NCBI GenBank assembly: GCA_902572075.1
Contig: CACGER010000001.1
Coordinates: forward strand, 62,001 to 126,000
DNA: 64,000 nucleotides
Reading direction: 5' to 3'
Origin: an uncultured Prochlorococcus sp.
Lineage (GTDB): Bacteria > Cyanobacteriota > Cyanobacteriia > PCC-6307 > Cyanobiaceae
Position 1 is the stretch's first letter, and each line of letters starts with the position of its first letter. The notes below the pieces were generated by a model. The model was not told where the DNA came from. It was given only the letters and a program-made list of their open reading frames with translations, and ran no database searches. Of the stretch, positions 1-9,072 are shown piece after piece. Both the position numbers and the translations under genes were made by a program.

Positions 1-947
1 AATCTTTTTCTTAAAACCACCCCAGACATTTGATCAGAACCATTAGCTCCAATAAGTTTTACATTTTTTACCCTTCCAGTGCTGGTAATATCTAGAATCT
101 CTATATCTCTTAAACCTCCAATCTTGGGAAATAAATTTGTTAATTCATAACTCGAAAAACTTTTTTTCCATCTAAATTTTGGATTATTTTTATCAAAATC
201 TTTCACACTTGACAAATATGGATATTTATTTTTCCATACATCTTGACTGTTTTCTGTCATTCCACCTGAGCTGCTATGGAACAAAGCATTAATTAATTTA
301 TTTTTATATGTCAAAACTAAAGATCTTGTACTTTTAACGGCTCTGATAGTTTTATAAGTTCTTGACTCCAAGCCATTATAAACTTGATTCTTCTGGGTTG
401 AATCTATATCAAATAAATTATTTCCCTTTTGCTTTAAAGCATAAGTTCTTGAGGCAATTGCTTGTGCTTTTAATGCTTCAATAGGCCATTTTGTTGGCAT
501 CTCTGAACCAACTACACTACTTAGATATTTTTCTATTCCTAAAACATTCACTACCAATACTTCAGAATCAAGTACAAAGAGATTAAGCTTACCAGGAAAC
601 CTCTTCTGACCAACCCATATACCTCTTCCATCAGAAGATCTTACTTGCAATTGTTGATTACTTTTTAAATCATATTTTTTTTGTTTATTTTTATCAAAAT
701 ATAAAATTTTTTTATTTTTCTCATTTTTCAAAGTTAATCCTTTTATTTTTTGATTTGAAAAAAGTTGCCCCTCTATGATTAAAGGAATTGATCTATCTGA
801 TCTGATCCTTAAATAATCATTTTTTGATATTAAAACTCTTATTATTGGCTCTCGAGATGCAAAAACACTTTCACTCTGAAAAACACAAATAAATAAAATA
901 CTAATCAGGCAACATTTACTATAATAATTTTTAAATTTAAGTATCAC
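1..947 (-). CDS. SpoIID/LytB-domain protein (3' end outside window)
   Basis: This ORF runs off the left edge, so its C-terminus is missing. I chose a GTG start at 945-947, followed by a short hydrophobic signal-like segment ending near VFAS. The central part carries the SpoIID/LytB signature: GIEKYLSSVVGSEMP, then WPIEALKAQAIASRTYA, then a segment with HSSSGGMTEN. This domain family includes the Bacillus SpoIID peptidoglycan lytic transglycosylase and amidase enhancers; cyanobacterial members are probably exported and act on the cell wall, which is inference. It is divergent from rnz. Family assignment is firm, activity is not. Confidence 0.8.
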   Translation of the reverse strand, partial: MILKFKNYYSKCCLISILFICVFQSESVFASREPIIRVLISKNDYLRIRSDRSIPLIIEGQLFSNQKIKGLTLKNEKNKKILYFDKNKQKKYDLKSNQQLQVRSSDGRGIWVGQKRFPGKLNLFVLDSEVLVVNVLGIEKYLSSVVGSEMPTKWPIEALKAQAIASRTYALKQKGNNLFDIDSTQKNQVYNGLESRTYKTIRAVKSTRSLVLTYKNKLINALFHSSSGGMTENSQDVWKNKYPYLSSVKDFDKNNPKFRWKKSFSSYELTNLFPKIGGLRDIEILDITSTGRVKNVKLIGANGSDQMSGVVLRKR

Positions 948-1036
948 TTTGTTTAAAAAACAAATGCTCAATTTGCCTAAGTTTGACTAAAAGTCTAGAT
1001 TTAATCCAGATATAAAAATAAAAATATCATAAATAA

Positions 1037-1975
1037 GTGAATATCACCTTCTTAGGAACAAGCTCAGGAGTACCATCCTTAACGAGGAATGTTTCTTCCC
1101 TAGCACTTAAACTATCACAGTCATCAGAAGTTTGGCTTTTTGATTGTGGAGAGGGAACGCAACATCAAATAATGAAAAGCAATATCAAATCTTCACAAAT
1201 CAAAAAAATATTTATTACTCATATGCATGGAGATCATATTTATGGTTTACCTGGACTTTTGGCTACCCTAGGTTTATCAGGAAATAGTAAGGGTATTGAA
1301 ATTTACGGTCCTTCAGAGTTGAGAAGTTTTATAAATTCTGCACTTAAAAGTAGTTTTTGCAAATTATCGTTTCCATTGCATTTTGTGGAAGTTGAAAATT
1401 TTGCATCAGAAAATAAAATCCTATTTGAAAACAATAAAATAAAAGTAAATTGCGCCTGTCTTAAACATAAAATACCTGCTTATGGTTATCGAGTTAGTGA
1501 AAAAGATAAACCAGGTATATTTGATATCAAAAAAGCGGAGTCTCTAAAAATAGCACCAGGACCAATTTATTCAGAACTGCAAAAAGGTAAAAAAGTAGTT
1601 TTAGCAGATGGTAGGACATTTGATGGGAAAGAATTCTGTGGACCCCCTAGAGAGGGTGAAAGTTTTGTTTATTGCACAGATACAATCTTTAGCGAATCAG
1701 CTGTTTCACTATCAGAAAATGCCGATTTACTTGTACATGAATCGACTTTTTCAGAGGAAGATGAAAGCATGGCATACGAAAAATTACATTCCACAACAAT
1801 CATGGCTGCCAAAACAGCATTATTATCTAACACAAAAAAATTAATTATTACTCATTTAAGTCCAAGATATACCAATAAAAACGCAATTACTCCAAGCGAT
1901 TTGCTTAAAGAGGCTCGAAAAGTTTTTCCAAATACTCAGCTTGCAAAAGATTTTCTAACGACAGAAATAAAATAA
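1037..1975 (+). CDS. rnz: Ribonuclease Z
   Basis: This 312-residue protein is tRNase Z, the metallo-beta-lactamase-fold endonuclease that removes 3' trailers from tRNA precursors. The zinc motif HMHGDH is at residues 62-67. Further ligand candidates are H144, D215 in TDT, the HEST segment at 234-237, H251 and H273 in ITHLSPRY near the C-terminus. Length and motif order match the short bacterial RNase Z family. It is transcribed divergently from the SpoIID-like gene and is followed after 71 bases by the pentapeptide gene on the same strand. Confidence 0.95.
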   Translation: MNITFLGTSSGVPSLTRNVSSLALKLSQSSEVWLFDCGEGTQHQIMKSNIKSSQIKKIFITHMHGDHIYGLPGLLATLGLSGNSKGIEIYGPSELRSFINSALKSSFCKLSFPLHFVEVENFASENKILFENNKIKVNCACLKHKIPAYGYRVSEKDKPGIFDIKKAESLKIAPGPIYSELQKGKKVVLADGRTFDGKEFCGPPREGESFVYCTDTIFSESAVSLSENADLLVHESTFSEEDESMAYEKLHSTTIMAAKTALLSNTKKLIITHLSPRYTNKNAITPSDLLKEARKVFPNTQLAKDFLTTEIK

Positions 1976-2046
1976 ACTGCAACAGTTCGTTAGCAGGAGC
2001 GTTGTAAATGACCAACCCATGAAATAATAGTCTTAGGTTTTTCTAT

Positions 2047-2610
2047 TTGATGTCGATCGAAATGGTCTCTATTTTTTCATCACTACATAAGTCTTGTAAA
2101 AGACTATTTATTTTTCTTCCATTAATTATTGGGTTACTTATTAATCCAATATCTGCAAATGCACTCTATCCTAGTGATCCTTCATCAGTTGACGTTCTAA
2201 AAGATGATCTTCACGGTGCTGACCTCCATAATACAGAATATGTTAAATATGATTTATCTAATCAAGATTTAGGAGAAGCTAATCTTCAAGGCGCATATAT
2301 GAGTGTAACTACAGCAAAAAACTCTAGTTTTAAAGGAGCTAATATGACAGACCTCATTGCATATGCTACACGCTTCGATAATGCTGACTTTACTGATGCA
2401 AATCTTACTAATGGTGAGCTAATGAAAAGTGTTTTTGATGGAGCAATTATTGATGGAGCAGACTTTACTGATGCAAATCTTGATCTTTCTCAGAGAAAAT
2501 CATTATGTGAAAGAGCTAGTGGAACTAACTCACAAACTGGAGTTAATACAATTGATAGTCTTGAATGCACTGGCTTAAAAGGTTACATGCCTCCAAAGCC
2601 AAAAACATAA
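2047..2610 (+). CDS. Pentapeptide-repeat protein with signal peptide
   Basis: The 187-residue product begins with an N-terminal hydrophobic segment of about 20 residues ending near ISANA, which looks like a cleavable signal peptide (lumen or periplasm). Pentapeptide A(D/N)LXX-type repeats follow, for example LGEANLQGAYM, FKGANMTDLI and ADFTDANL, the last repeated twice. Pentapeptide proteins form a right-handed beta helix; cyanobacterial lumenal ones have no firmly established role. The C-terminus carries two cysteines in a segment after the repeats. The start could instead be the ATG one codon or a few codons further in. Confidence 0.75.
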   Translation: MMSIEMVSIFSSLHKSCKRLFIFLPLIIGLLINPISANALYPSDPSSVDVLKDDLHGADLHNTEYVKYDLSNQDLGEANLQGAYMSVTTAKNSSFKGANMTDLIAYATRFDNADFTDANLTNGELMKSVFDGAIIDGADFTDANLDLSQRKSLCERASGTNSQTGVNTIDSLECTGLKGYMPPKPKT

Positions 2611-2619
2611 TATTTAAAG

Positions 2620-2988
2620 CTAACCAATTTCAGAAGGGAAGATATTACCAGGCTCTTTTGAGCCTGGTTTTTTGCTATACCACCATTCTTGTATATCAGA
2701 AGAAAATTTCTTTGAGAAAAGAGTTATAACTGTCTCAACAGGTTTTGATCCAGGCTCCAAAATCTGAACTGAGTAAGATGGGCATTTTCTTGACGCCATA
2801 TCAGCAACGAACCTAGAACCTATTCTTCTCCAACTAGGCTCCTTACTTCTCCAAGCAAGCCTTGAGCAAGGCCAGGGTAACTCTTCCCTATCATAAAGTC
2901 TGCAACATGGGCCAATTACCTTATAACTGTATTGACCTCCATAACTTGATTGAACACTGCCAGTCTTGAAAAATTCAAATTTATCCAT
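2620..2988 (-). CDS. Conserved cyanobacterial hypothetical protein, 122 aa
   Basis: I do not recognise a named domain. The 122-residue product is rich in Ser, Trp, Arg and Pro, with a GPCCRLYDREELPWPCSRL segment holding three cysteines, and no obvious membrane helix. It lies downstream of petF on the same strand but is separated from it by a petF terminator hairpin. Its last codons overlap the terminator of the convergent pentapeptide gene, so the 3' ends share DNA. Confidence 0.65.
   Translation of the reverse strand: MDKFEFFKTGSVQSSYGGQYSYKVIGPCCRLYDREELPWPCSRLAWRSKEPSWRRIGSRFVADMASRKCPSYSVQILEPGSKPVETVITLFSKKFSSDIQEWWYSKKPGSKEPGNIFPSEIG
2647..2673 (+). terminator. Rho-independent terminator of the pentapeptide-repeat gene
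   Basis: An 8-bp perfect stem CCAGGCTC/GAGCCTGG with a TTTT loop is followed by six T residues. It lies 37 bases after the pentapeptide stop codon and inside the 3' end of the convergent 122-aa gene. Confidence 0.85.
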
Positions 2989-2992
2989 TTAC

Positions 2993-3019
2993 AAAAAAGC
3001 CACCTTCTTAGAGGGTGGC
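2993..3019 (-). terminator. Rho-independent terminator downstream of petF
   Basis: Read on the minus strand, the stem GCCACC/GGTGGC with a nine-base loop is followed by six T residues. It lies 46 bases past the ferredoxin stop and just before the start of the 122-aa gene. Confidence 0.8.
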
Positions 3020-3064
3020 AGAGAAATAATCAATAATCAACTTAGAAAAGTTAAATTTTTATAA

Positions 3065-3364
3065 TTAGTATAGTTCTTCCTCAGCATGAGTTGTAATTGT
3101 TACGTCAGATGTTGGATAAGCAACACAAGTCAGAACAAAACCAGCTTCTAGTTGGTCGTCATCCAAGAAACTTTGATCTGACTGATCAACACTACCTGAA
3201 GTAACTTTTCCAGCACATGTTGAACATGCTCCAGCTCTGCAGGAATAGGGAAGGTCGATACCTTGTTCTTCAGCCGCATCGAGGATGTATTGGTCATCAG
3301 GTACTTCAATAGTTGAATTGAGTCCTTCACCTTCGCTGATGAGAGTAACTTTGTAAGAAGCCAT
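3065..3364 (-). CDS. petF: Plant-type [2Fe-2S] ferredoxin
   Basis: This 99-residue protein is photosynthetic ferredoxin, the soluble electron carrier from photosystem I to FNR and other reductases. The cluster ligands are C42, C47 and C50 in [12 protein letters not shown] plus C80 in FVLTCVAYP. The acidic C-terminus (AEEELY) and length match cyanobacterial PetF. It has its own predicted promoter and terminator, so it appears to be monocistronic. Confidence 0.95.
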   Translation of the reverse strand: MASYKVTLISEGEGLNSTIEVPDDQYILDAAEEQGIDLPYSCRAGACSTCAGKVTSGSVDQSDQSFLDDDQLEAGFVLTCVAYPTSDVTITTHAEEELY

Positions 3365-3386
3365 TTAAATAAAAAATTGTTGGTAA

Positions 3387-3392
3387 ATTATA
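3387..3392 (-). promoter_or_regulatory. Putative -10 element of petF
   Basis: On the minus strand a perfect TATAAT lies 23 bases upstream of the petF ATG, preceded by GG. The -35 position at 17 bases reads about TGTTAA, so that match is weak. Confidence 0.45.
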
Positions 3393-3498
3393 CCTATCAA
3401 ATACATTTTTAACATCGATTAGGCCGATATGTGAGATTTTGAAGTAAAAAATGACACAATAAAATGTATTAAAGAGTATCGATAAGAAAAACTTATAT

Positions 3499-4410
3499 TT
3501 AGGTTGGATTGCTGGCTTTTTGCGCAGAAATACATGCCCAATCTTTTTTAGTTGTTACACCCAATAATTTCAAGTCATTCTTAATTAATATTTTTATAAT
3601 TTCATCCTTTTGAGAATTCAGAATTCCACTGAAAATGACTTCCCCATTGTTTCTCAAGCACTTATAAATATTTGGAATCATTCCTTTTATTACTTCGGCA
3701 AGAATATTGCATAAAACAAAATCAAATTGTGTGAGTTGATTTTTTAAAATTACCTCATTAAAAGATCCCAAATATGTATTTAAATTGTTTAAATTACCGA
3801 AATTTAGTTGAAAATTAGATCTTGTTGAATTTATAGCTAAATAATCATTATCAACTGCATAAACCTCTTTAGCGCCAAGCAATCTTGCGGCGACACTCAA
3901 AATTCCGCTACCACTACCAATATCTAATATCTTTTTATCAGAAAAGAACATATTCTCCATTTTTTCCAAGCAAAGAAAAGTCGAAGGGTGACTTCCTGTA
4001 CCAAAGGCTGCTCCAGGATCAATTTTTATGATTTTTTTATCTTTTAATTCTTCATTTAGATTCAACCAACAAGGCAATATTAAAAGATGATTTCCTACTA
4101 ATTCAGGTGCCCAATATTTCTTCCAGCTTGTCAACCAATCCTCCTCTTTAATAATACTCCAATTAAAAAATTGATTCTTAGGGGCATTAATGTTTAGAAG
4201 TTTGGTAATTATTTTTTCAAAACCACTTCTAGAAGTCTCGCCCCAATCATTACTTGGAAGCCATATATTAACTTCTTTTTTATTTTTATTTTTAATTAAA
4301 TATTCAAATGAAAAACTAAATATTCCCAGCTCATTTAACTTCCAAATAATAATATCTTCTGAATCACTATCTATCTGAAAAGTTAGTTTATACCAATCTT
4401 TAATTGCCAT
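3499..4410 (-). CDS. prmA: Ribosomal protein L11 methyltransferase
   Basis: This 303-residue SAM-dependent enzyme is expected to trimethylate ribosomal protein L11. The substrate/SAM motif [14 protein letters not shown] is at 131-144, the glycine-rich SAM loop DIGSGSGIL at 163-171, the acidic residue D187 follows, and the catalytic-type motif NILAEVI lies near 235-241. It starts 18 bases after serA on the same strand, suggesting a serA-prmA transcription unit. The N-terminal domain is more divergent and lysine-rich than in Escherichia coli. Confidence 0.92.
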   Translation of the reverse strand: MAIKDWYKLTFQIDSDSEDIIIWKLNELGIFSFSFEYLIKNKNKKEVNIWLPSNDWGETSRSGFEKIITKLLNINAPKNQFFNWSIIKEEDWLTSWKKYWAPELVGNHLLILPCWLNLNEELKDKKIIKIDPGAAFGTGSHPSTFLCLEKMENMFFSDKKILDIGSGSGILSVAARLLGAKEVYAVDNDYLAINSTRSNFQLNFGNLNNLNTYLGSFNEVILKNQLTQFDFVLCNILAEVIKGMIPNIYKCLRNNGEVIFSGILNSQKDEIIKILIKNDLKLLGVTTKKDWACISAQKASNPT

Positions 4411-4428
4411 TATGTAGCTTCAGACTTT

Positions 4429-6015
4429 TTATAAAGTAACTGGATTAGCATTGGTAATTCCCTCAACTTCAATAATGGTGTCAAGCAACTTATTAGGAAT
4501 TGGATCATCAATGCTTAGAACCATAACAGCTTCTCCTCTAACAATTTTGCGCCCAACTTGCATTGAGGCAATATTTACATTGTTACTTCCCAATAAAGAA
4601 CCAAGCTTGCCAATAATACCGGGCATATCCCTGTGCCTAGTAACCAGCATGTATCTACTTGGCGATACATTAACAGGATATTGATCAATACTAATAATTC
4701 TTAATTCCCCATCAGCAAAAATGCTTCCTGCTACGCTATGGTCGCCATTATCTCCATAAGTGGTTAATTGCAGCGATCCACTAGCAAATTCAGGTCTTAC
4801 CTCATCTTTACTCTCGACTACTGAAATACCTCTTGAATCTGCTTCTAGAGAAGCATTTACATAATTGATCCTATCTCCCAAAGCTTTACTTAGAAGACCT
4901 TTAAGACTAGCTATTATTAATGGCTGGGAAGGATGTTGAACAAATTCGCCTTGAAGCTTCACTTCTAGTTTTTGAATCTGCCCACCTGAAAGCTGGCTTA
5001 TAAGCAGACCCATTGTTTCAGCCAACTGCAAATGAGGTTTTAGACTATCCATAATATCAGGACTCAAACCTGGAATATTTACTGCAGTTCTAGCAGATAA
5101 ACCAAGCAAGACATCTCTTATTTGTTCTGCAACATCAACAGCTACATTTTCTTGTGCTTCCCGTGTAGATGCTCCTAAATGTGGGGTAAGTATAAGATTT
5201 TTTTCAACCTTCAAAAGTGGTGAATCAGATTCCAAAGGTTCTTTAGAATAGACATCTATTGCAGCACCTGCAATCAATGATTGATTTAAAGCTTGTGCTA
5301 ATGCCTCTTCATCAATTAAGCCTCCTCGAGCACAATTAATCAATTTTGCGCTACTTTTCATACTTTTGAGTACGTCTATACTTACTAAATTCTCTGTATC
5401 CGGTGTGCGAGGCAAATGCAAAGTTACATAATCAGATTGTTTGAATAAATCCTCGAGTTCAGATAGTTTAACTTGTATTTGTTGAGCCCTTTCAGTTGAT
5501 ACAAAGGGATCATATCCGTAAACTTCCATTCCTAATGCATTTGCAACTTTCGCTACATGAGCACCAATTTTCCCTAAACCTACTACACCTAATTTTTTCT
5601 TATAAAGCTCATTACCAACAAATTTCTTTCTTTCCCATTTACCTGACAAAGTACTACTATTAGCAATTGGAATATGTCTAGATAAAGCCAACATCATAGC
5701 TATTGTGTGTTCAGCAGCAGCTATTGTGTTACCACCTGGAGAATTAACAACAAGAACTCCTTTTTGCGTAGCAGCCTTAACATCTACATTATCAACTCCA
5801 ACTCCTGCTCTTCCAATAATACGCAGTTTACTTGAAGAGTTAATAATTTCTTCGGTCACTTGAGTACCAGAGCGAATCATTAAAGCATCATAATCTTTAA
5901 TAATGGAAGCTAGCTCAGAGTCTGAGATTCCTATCTTCTGATCAACCTGAGCAACTTGTGAAAGAATATCGATTCCTGTTTGATCAATTGGATCTGTAAT
6001 GAGAACTTTTGTCAT
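4429..6015 (-). CDS. serA: D-3-phosphoglycerate dehydrogenase
   Basis: The 528-residue protein catalyses the first step of serine synthesis, oxidising 3-phosphoglycerate with NAD. The NAD-binding motif GLGKIG is at 146-151; the catalytic region includes NCARGGLIDEEAL and TPHLGAST. The C-terminal part has the intervening domain and an ACT domain (about 455-528, starting near MLVTRHRDMPGIIG). This is the long, about 525-aa form typical of cyanobacteria, plants and Bacillus. It is divergent from the gene at 6115. Confidence 0.95.
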   Translation of the reverse strand: MTKVLITDPIDQTGIDILSQVAQVDQKIGISDSELASIIKDYDALMIRSGTQVTEEIINSSSKLRIIGRAGVGVDNVDVKAATQKGVLVVNSPGGNTIAAAEHTIAMMLALSRHIPIANSSTLSGKWERKKFVGNELYKKKLGVVGLGKIGAHVAKVANALGMEVYGYDPFVSTERAQQIQVKLSELEDLFKQSDYVTLHLPRTPDTENLVSIDVLKSMKSSAKLINCARGGLIDEEALAQALNQSLIAGAAIDVYSKEPLESDSPLLKVEKNLILTPHLGASTREAQENVAVDVAEQIRDVLLGLSARTAVNIPGLSPDIMDSLKPHLQLAETMGLLISQLSGGQIQKLEVKLQGEFVQHPSQPLIIASLKGLLSKALGDRINYVNASLEADSRGISVVESKDEVRPEFASGSLQLTTYGDNGDHSVAGSIFADGELRIISIDQYPVNVSPSRYMLVTRHRDMPGIIGKLGSLLGSNNVNIASMQVGRKIVRGEAVMVLSIDDPIPNKLLDTIIEVEGITNANPVTL

Positions 6016-6114
6016 TTAAGATTGGTTCTTTAATCTTTTACTTTAACTTAATCTATAGTGTATGTATCTTATTTTATTAATTTGAATAACACACAAACAT
6101 TTGAGGATTGAAAT

Positions 6115-6681
6115 TTGACTAAAAGTATTGTGATATTTGAAGACATTGATAAATGTATCCAACTATTTGAAGTTTTCAACGAAAAATCAGTAATGCTCTC
6201 TGAAGCTATTTTGATCCCACCAAAAAGTGAGAAAATATCATCTGATGAAACAGAATTGCTAGATGCGAAAGCAAATATCTTATTCAAATCTCAAAAATTT
6301 GAAGATATAAGAATTTTAAATCCAAAACTTGATAGAAAGATTAGACAAAAAGAAATGAGTAGATGGCTAATGCCATTTGGTTTTCTGGCTGGAATAGCTT
6401 TTTCTAATATGACAAATTTATCTACTTTCAGTTTTCTTGGTTTGAATAACATCGGTGAATCTCTCATTGGAGGACTTTTAGGAATGGGTTCAGGCTTTTT
6501 AGGTAGTGTTGTTTCTTCTGCGAGTATCAACATTAATAGAAATAAAGACTTGAGACCAATTATTAATTTTAATAAAGAAGGTAAATGGCTTGTTCTGCTT
6601 GAAAATCAAATTGGAACTGAATTACCTTGGGCTTTGATAAAACAATCAGAAGCAAAAGATGTAATTTTTTTAGAAGGATAA
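6115..6681 (+). CDS. Conserved membrane protein, 188 aa
   Basis: I do not recognise a named family with certainty. The product has a soluble N-terminal half of about 85 residues, then a glycine-rich hydrophobic stretch (roughly 87-140) with two likely membrane segments around WLMPFGFLAGIAF and GGLLGMGSGFLGSVV, and a soluble tail. The start is TTG. It abuts the S4-domain gene with no gap (stop at 6681, ATG at 6682), so the two are probably co-transcribed. Confidence 0.75.
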   Translation: MTKSIVIFEDIDKCIQLFEVFNEKSVMLSEAILIPPKSEKISSDETELLDAKANILFKSQKFEDIRILNPKLDRKIRQKEMSRWLMPFGFLAGIAFSNMTNLSTFSFLGLNNIGESLIGGLLGMGSGFLGSVVSSASININRNKDLRPIINFNKEGKWLVLLENQIGTELPWALIKQSEAKDVIFLEG

Positions 6682-7473
6682 ATGATTGACTTAAAAGAAA
6701 TCTTAATAAATTCAAACTACAAAAAAGAAACTGAGGAATTAATAAATATTGCTAACTTAGCTTACAAACACTGGGAAACTTATTGGACTGGGTTTAATTC
6801 AACTTATGTTTGCGAGGAGATTTTAAAAGATTTTGAAAATTTAAATGATTTCAAATTTTTTATTTATGGAGGATTCTCCTCTTCTCAAAGATCTAGGATA
6901 GCTTGCTTTAGAGGAGATAGCATTCCTGAAGAGGATGCTTTAAAAAATAATTTTCCAGCTCAAGGAATAAAAATTAGTGGAAATTTTTTATTTGATAATG
7001 CTACACAAGATGACTTTAGATCCCTCTTAATTGAAAATGGGTTAAATCAAAGTAAAGTAGGAGATATATGGACTATTGGCGATAGGGGAGCACAAGGGAT
7101 AATTGATAATTTAGATATTAAGCATCTAGATGAAAAGATTTTTTATTTAAGAGATGTAAAAGCAAAAATTAATGTAGTAGGTATAGATGAATTACAAATA
7201 CCTTCTGGAAGAACAAAAAAACTTGTCAATACAGTAGAAGCTTCAACAAGATTAGATGCTATAGCTTCAGCTGGCTTTAGGGTATCACGAACCAAAATCA
7301 TTGAAAGGATAGAAAATGGAATGCTCAGATTAAATGGAAGCAAAGTTAATAAACCCACTATTAATCTAAAAATTGGCGACAAACTAGAACTTGAAAATAA
7401 AGGATTTATTGAAATTCTAAATTTAGAAATAACCAAAAGAGAACGATGGAAAGTTAAATTACTTAGAAAATGA
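6682..7473 (+). CDS. Photosystem II S4-domain RNA-binding protein
   Basis: This 263-residue protein matches the cyanobacterial 'photosystem II S4 domain protein' family, related to YlmH. An N-terminal domain of about 180 residues contains the segments YGGFSSSQRSR and IGDRGAQGI. It is followed by an S4 RNA-binding domain (about 190-250) with the core TRLDAIASAGFRVSRTK and the strand LRLNGSKVNKP. Its RNA target is unknown to me. It follows the 188-aa membrane protein without a gap and precedes tRNA-Val by 50 bases. Confidence 0.85.
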   Translation: MIDLKEILINSNYKKETEELINIANLAYKHWETYWTGFNSTYVCEEILKDFENLNDFKFFIYGGFSSSQRSRIACFRGDSIPEEDALKNNFPAQGIKISGNFLFDNATQDDFRSLLIENGLNQSKVGDIWTIGDRGAQGIIDNLDIKHLDEKIFYLRDVKAKINVVGIDELQIPSGRTKKLVNTVEASTRLDAIASAGFRVSRTKIIERIENGMLRLNGSKVNKPTINLKIGDKLELENKGFIEILNLEITKRERWKVKLLRK

Positions 7474-7523
7474 AACGCAACCTGCTATTTTCTTATAAGG
7501 GGAATAAAAAATTTCTTCAATTT

Positions 7524-7595
7524 GGGCGATTAGCTCAGTGGTAGAGCACTACCTCGACACGGTAGTGGCCACTGGTTCGAATCCAGTATCGCCCA
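7524..7595 (+). tRNA. tRNA-Val (GAC)
   Basis: A complete cloverleaf can be folded. The acceptor stem is GGGCGAT/ATCGCCC with discriminator A, the D-arm is GCTC/GAGC, the anticodon stem is CTACC/GGTAG with loop TCGACAC, and the T-arm is ACTGG TTCGAAT CCAGT. The anticodon is GAC. CCA is not encoded. The base 5' of the anticodon (position 33) is C rather than the near-universal U. Confidence 0.93.
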
Positions 7596-7662
7596 TTAAA
7601 ACTTTTGACGGCTTAGGTTAGATCCACAGAAAATAATTTCATTTTTTAGATTATTTAAAAAG

Positions 7663-8280
7663 ATGAAACTTAATCAAATAATTAATCTTCATAAGGGGCT
7701 CACTGCATTTGTAGTAATAGGTCTTATGATTTTTTTTGATAATTTTACAATCGCTCCCTACGTTTATTTAGCTCTGCACGGTACTTATGGATTACTTTGG
7801 CTTTTAAAAGAAAAGATATTCCCAGATCCTTATTTTAAAGAAAAAATCAATTTTTTAACTTCAGTTACTGGTTTTATTTTCCTTGGAAGTTACTGGGTAG
7901 CTCCCTACATCCTTATCTCATCCCAGAAGTCTGTTCCAAATATTGTAATAGCTGCTTCTGTATCTATAAATATAATTGGTGTGTTTTTACACTTTGCTAG
8001 TGATGCCCAAAAATATTTTTCTCTTAAATTAAAAAAAGATCTAATTAAAGAAGGATTTTTCAAAAATATAAGGAATACTAATTATCTAGGAGAAATACTA
8101 ATTTATCTATCATTCGCCATCCTCTCAATGAGTTTCGTTCCATTAGCAATTCTTGCAATATTTTTCTCTATAGTTTTTCTCCCAAGAATGATAAAAAAAG
8201 ATAAATCACTCTCAAAATATGATTCATTCGAAGAATACAAAAAGAAAAGTGGTCTTATTTTGCCTAAATTAAATGCTTGA
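7663..8280 (+). CDS. Isoprenylcysteine carboxyl methyltransferase-like membrane protein
   Basis: The 205-residue product has about five hydrophobic segments. Its C-terminal part (EGFFKNIRNTNYLGEI, then FLPRMIKKD and FEEYKKKSG) resembles the phospholipid methyltransferase/ICMT and DUF1295 superfamily, where this region binds SAM. The substrate cannot be predicted. It overlaps the next gene by 8 bases, indicating co-transcription. Confidence 0.7.
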   Translation: MKLNQIINLHKGLTAFVVIGLMIFFDNFTIAPYVYLALHGTYGLLWLLKEKIFPDPYFKEKINFLTSVTGFIFLGSYWVAPYILISSQKSVPNIVIAASVSINIIGVFLHFASDAQKYFSLKLKKDLIKEGFFKNIRNTNYLGEILIYLSFAILSMSFVPLAILAIFFSIVFLPRMIKKDKSLSKYDSFEEYKKKSGLILPKLNA

Positions 8281-8824
8281 TAACAACTTACCTAGTTGGA
8301 GACAAGATTTAAAATCTTCTAGAAAAAAAGAGGGAAAATTAACCTCTAGTAGGTGGATACAGCTTGCAACAGTTAGCGAAGAAAATGAGCCAAGATTAAG
8401 AACAGTGGTTTTCAGAGGATGGCATAAAGATAATTCAATGATAATTTTTACAGATAGAAGAAGTGAAAAAATTGGGCATTTAAAATCTAACCCTAATGCA
8501 GAAATATTATGGTTCTTTTTGAAATCCAAATCACAATATAGATTTAAAGGGAAAACACGTGAATTAATTGATAACAAAAGTTATTGGGATTCATTATCAG
8601 AAAAATCAAAATCTTCCTGGTTTTGGGGGTCTCCTGGAGAGAAAATAAACCCAAAAATCCAATTTACTCATGAAATATCATCAAGCCTACCCAAGTCAGA
8701 AAATTTTGTGGTTCTAAATTTTGAAATCGATTCAGTAGATCTTCTTAAATTAGAACATCCTGTTCATAAACGATATCTTTGGGAAAAGGTTAAGAAATGG
8801 GAAAAAGTTGAAATTAATCCCTAA
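8273..8824 (+). CDS. PNPOx-like FMN-binding protein (Alr4036 family)
   Basis: This 183-residue protein belongs to the pyridoxamine 5'-phosphate oxidase-related split-barrel flavoproteins. The conserved core is IQLATVSEENEPRLRTVVFRG, followed by IIFTDRRSEKIGHLKSNP and FKGKTREL. The tryptophan-rich segment SSWFWGSPGEK and the C-terminal HKRYLWEK resemble the Alr4036-type subfamily. It probably binds FMN; the substrate is unknown. It overlaps the upstream ICMT-like gene. Confidence 0.8.
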   Translation: MLDNNLPSWRQDLKSSRKKEGKLTSSRWIQLATVSEENEPRLRTVVFRGWHKDNSMIIFTDRRSEKIGHLKSNPNAEILWFFLKSKSQYRFKGKTRELIDNKSYWDSLSEKSKSSWFWGSPGEKINPKIQFTHEISSSLPKSENFVVLNFEIDSVDLLKLEHPVHKRYLWEKVKKWEKVEINP

Positions 8825-8898
8825 ATATTTCTAAATTGTATATTTAGGTTGAAAAACATATAGTGATCAGTCAGTTTTAAAAAAGAAGTATTATTTAA

Positions 8899-9072
8899 AT
8901 GAATTTCTCAGAAATTCCTGAAAACCCTTTTATTTTTTTATCTTGGGTAACTGCTATAGGGCTGTTTATAAGTCTTTCTGAAGCAACGATTAAGATAAAA
9001 CTTGAGAAGAGAAACAGTTATAGAAAAAGGTTAGAACTAATAAATAGTCTCTATCCTAAAAAGTTAGCTTGA
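8899..9072 (+). CDS. Small single-pass membrane protein, 57 aa
   Basis: An ATG-started ORF of 57 codons encodes one hydrophobic segment (FIFLSWVTAIGLFISLS) followed by a basic tail ending RKRLELINSLYPKKLA. The tail resembles the C-terminus of the 78-aa membrane protein at 19580. Its 3' end overlaps the convergent doxX-like gene by 9 bases. Confidence 0.6.
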   Translation: MNFSEIPENPFIFLSWVTAIGLFISLSEATIKIKLEKRNSYRKRLELINSLYPKKLA

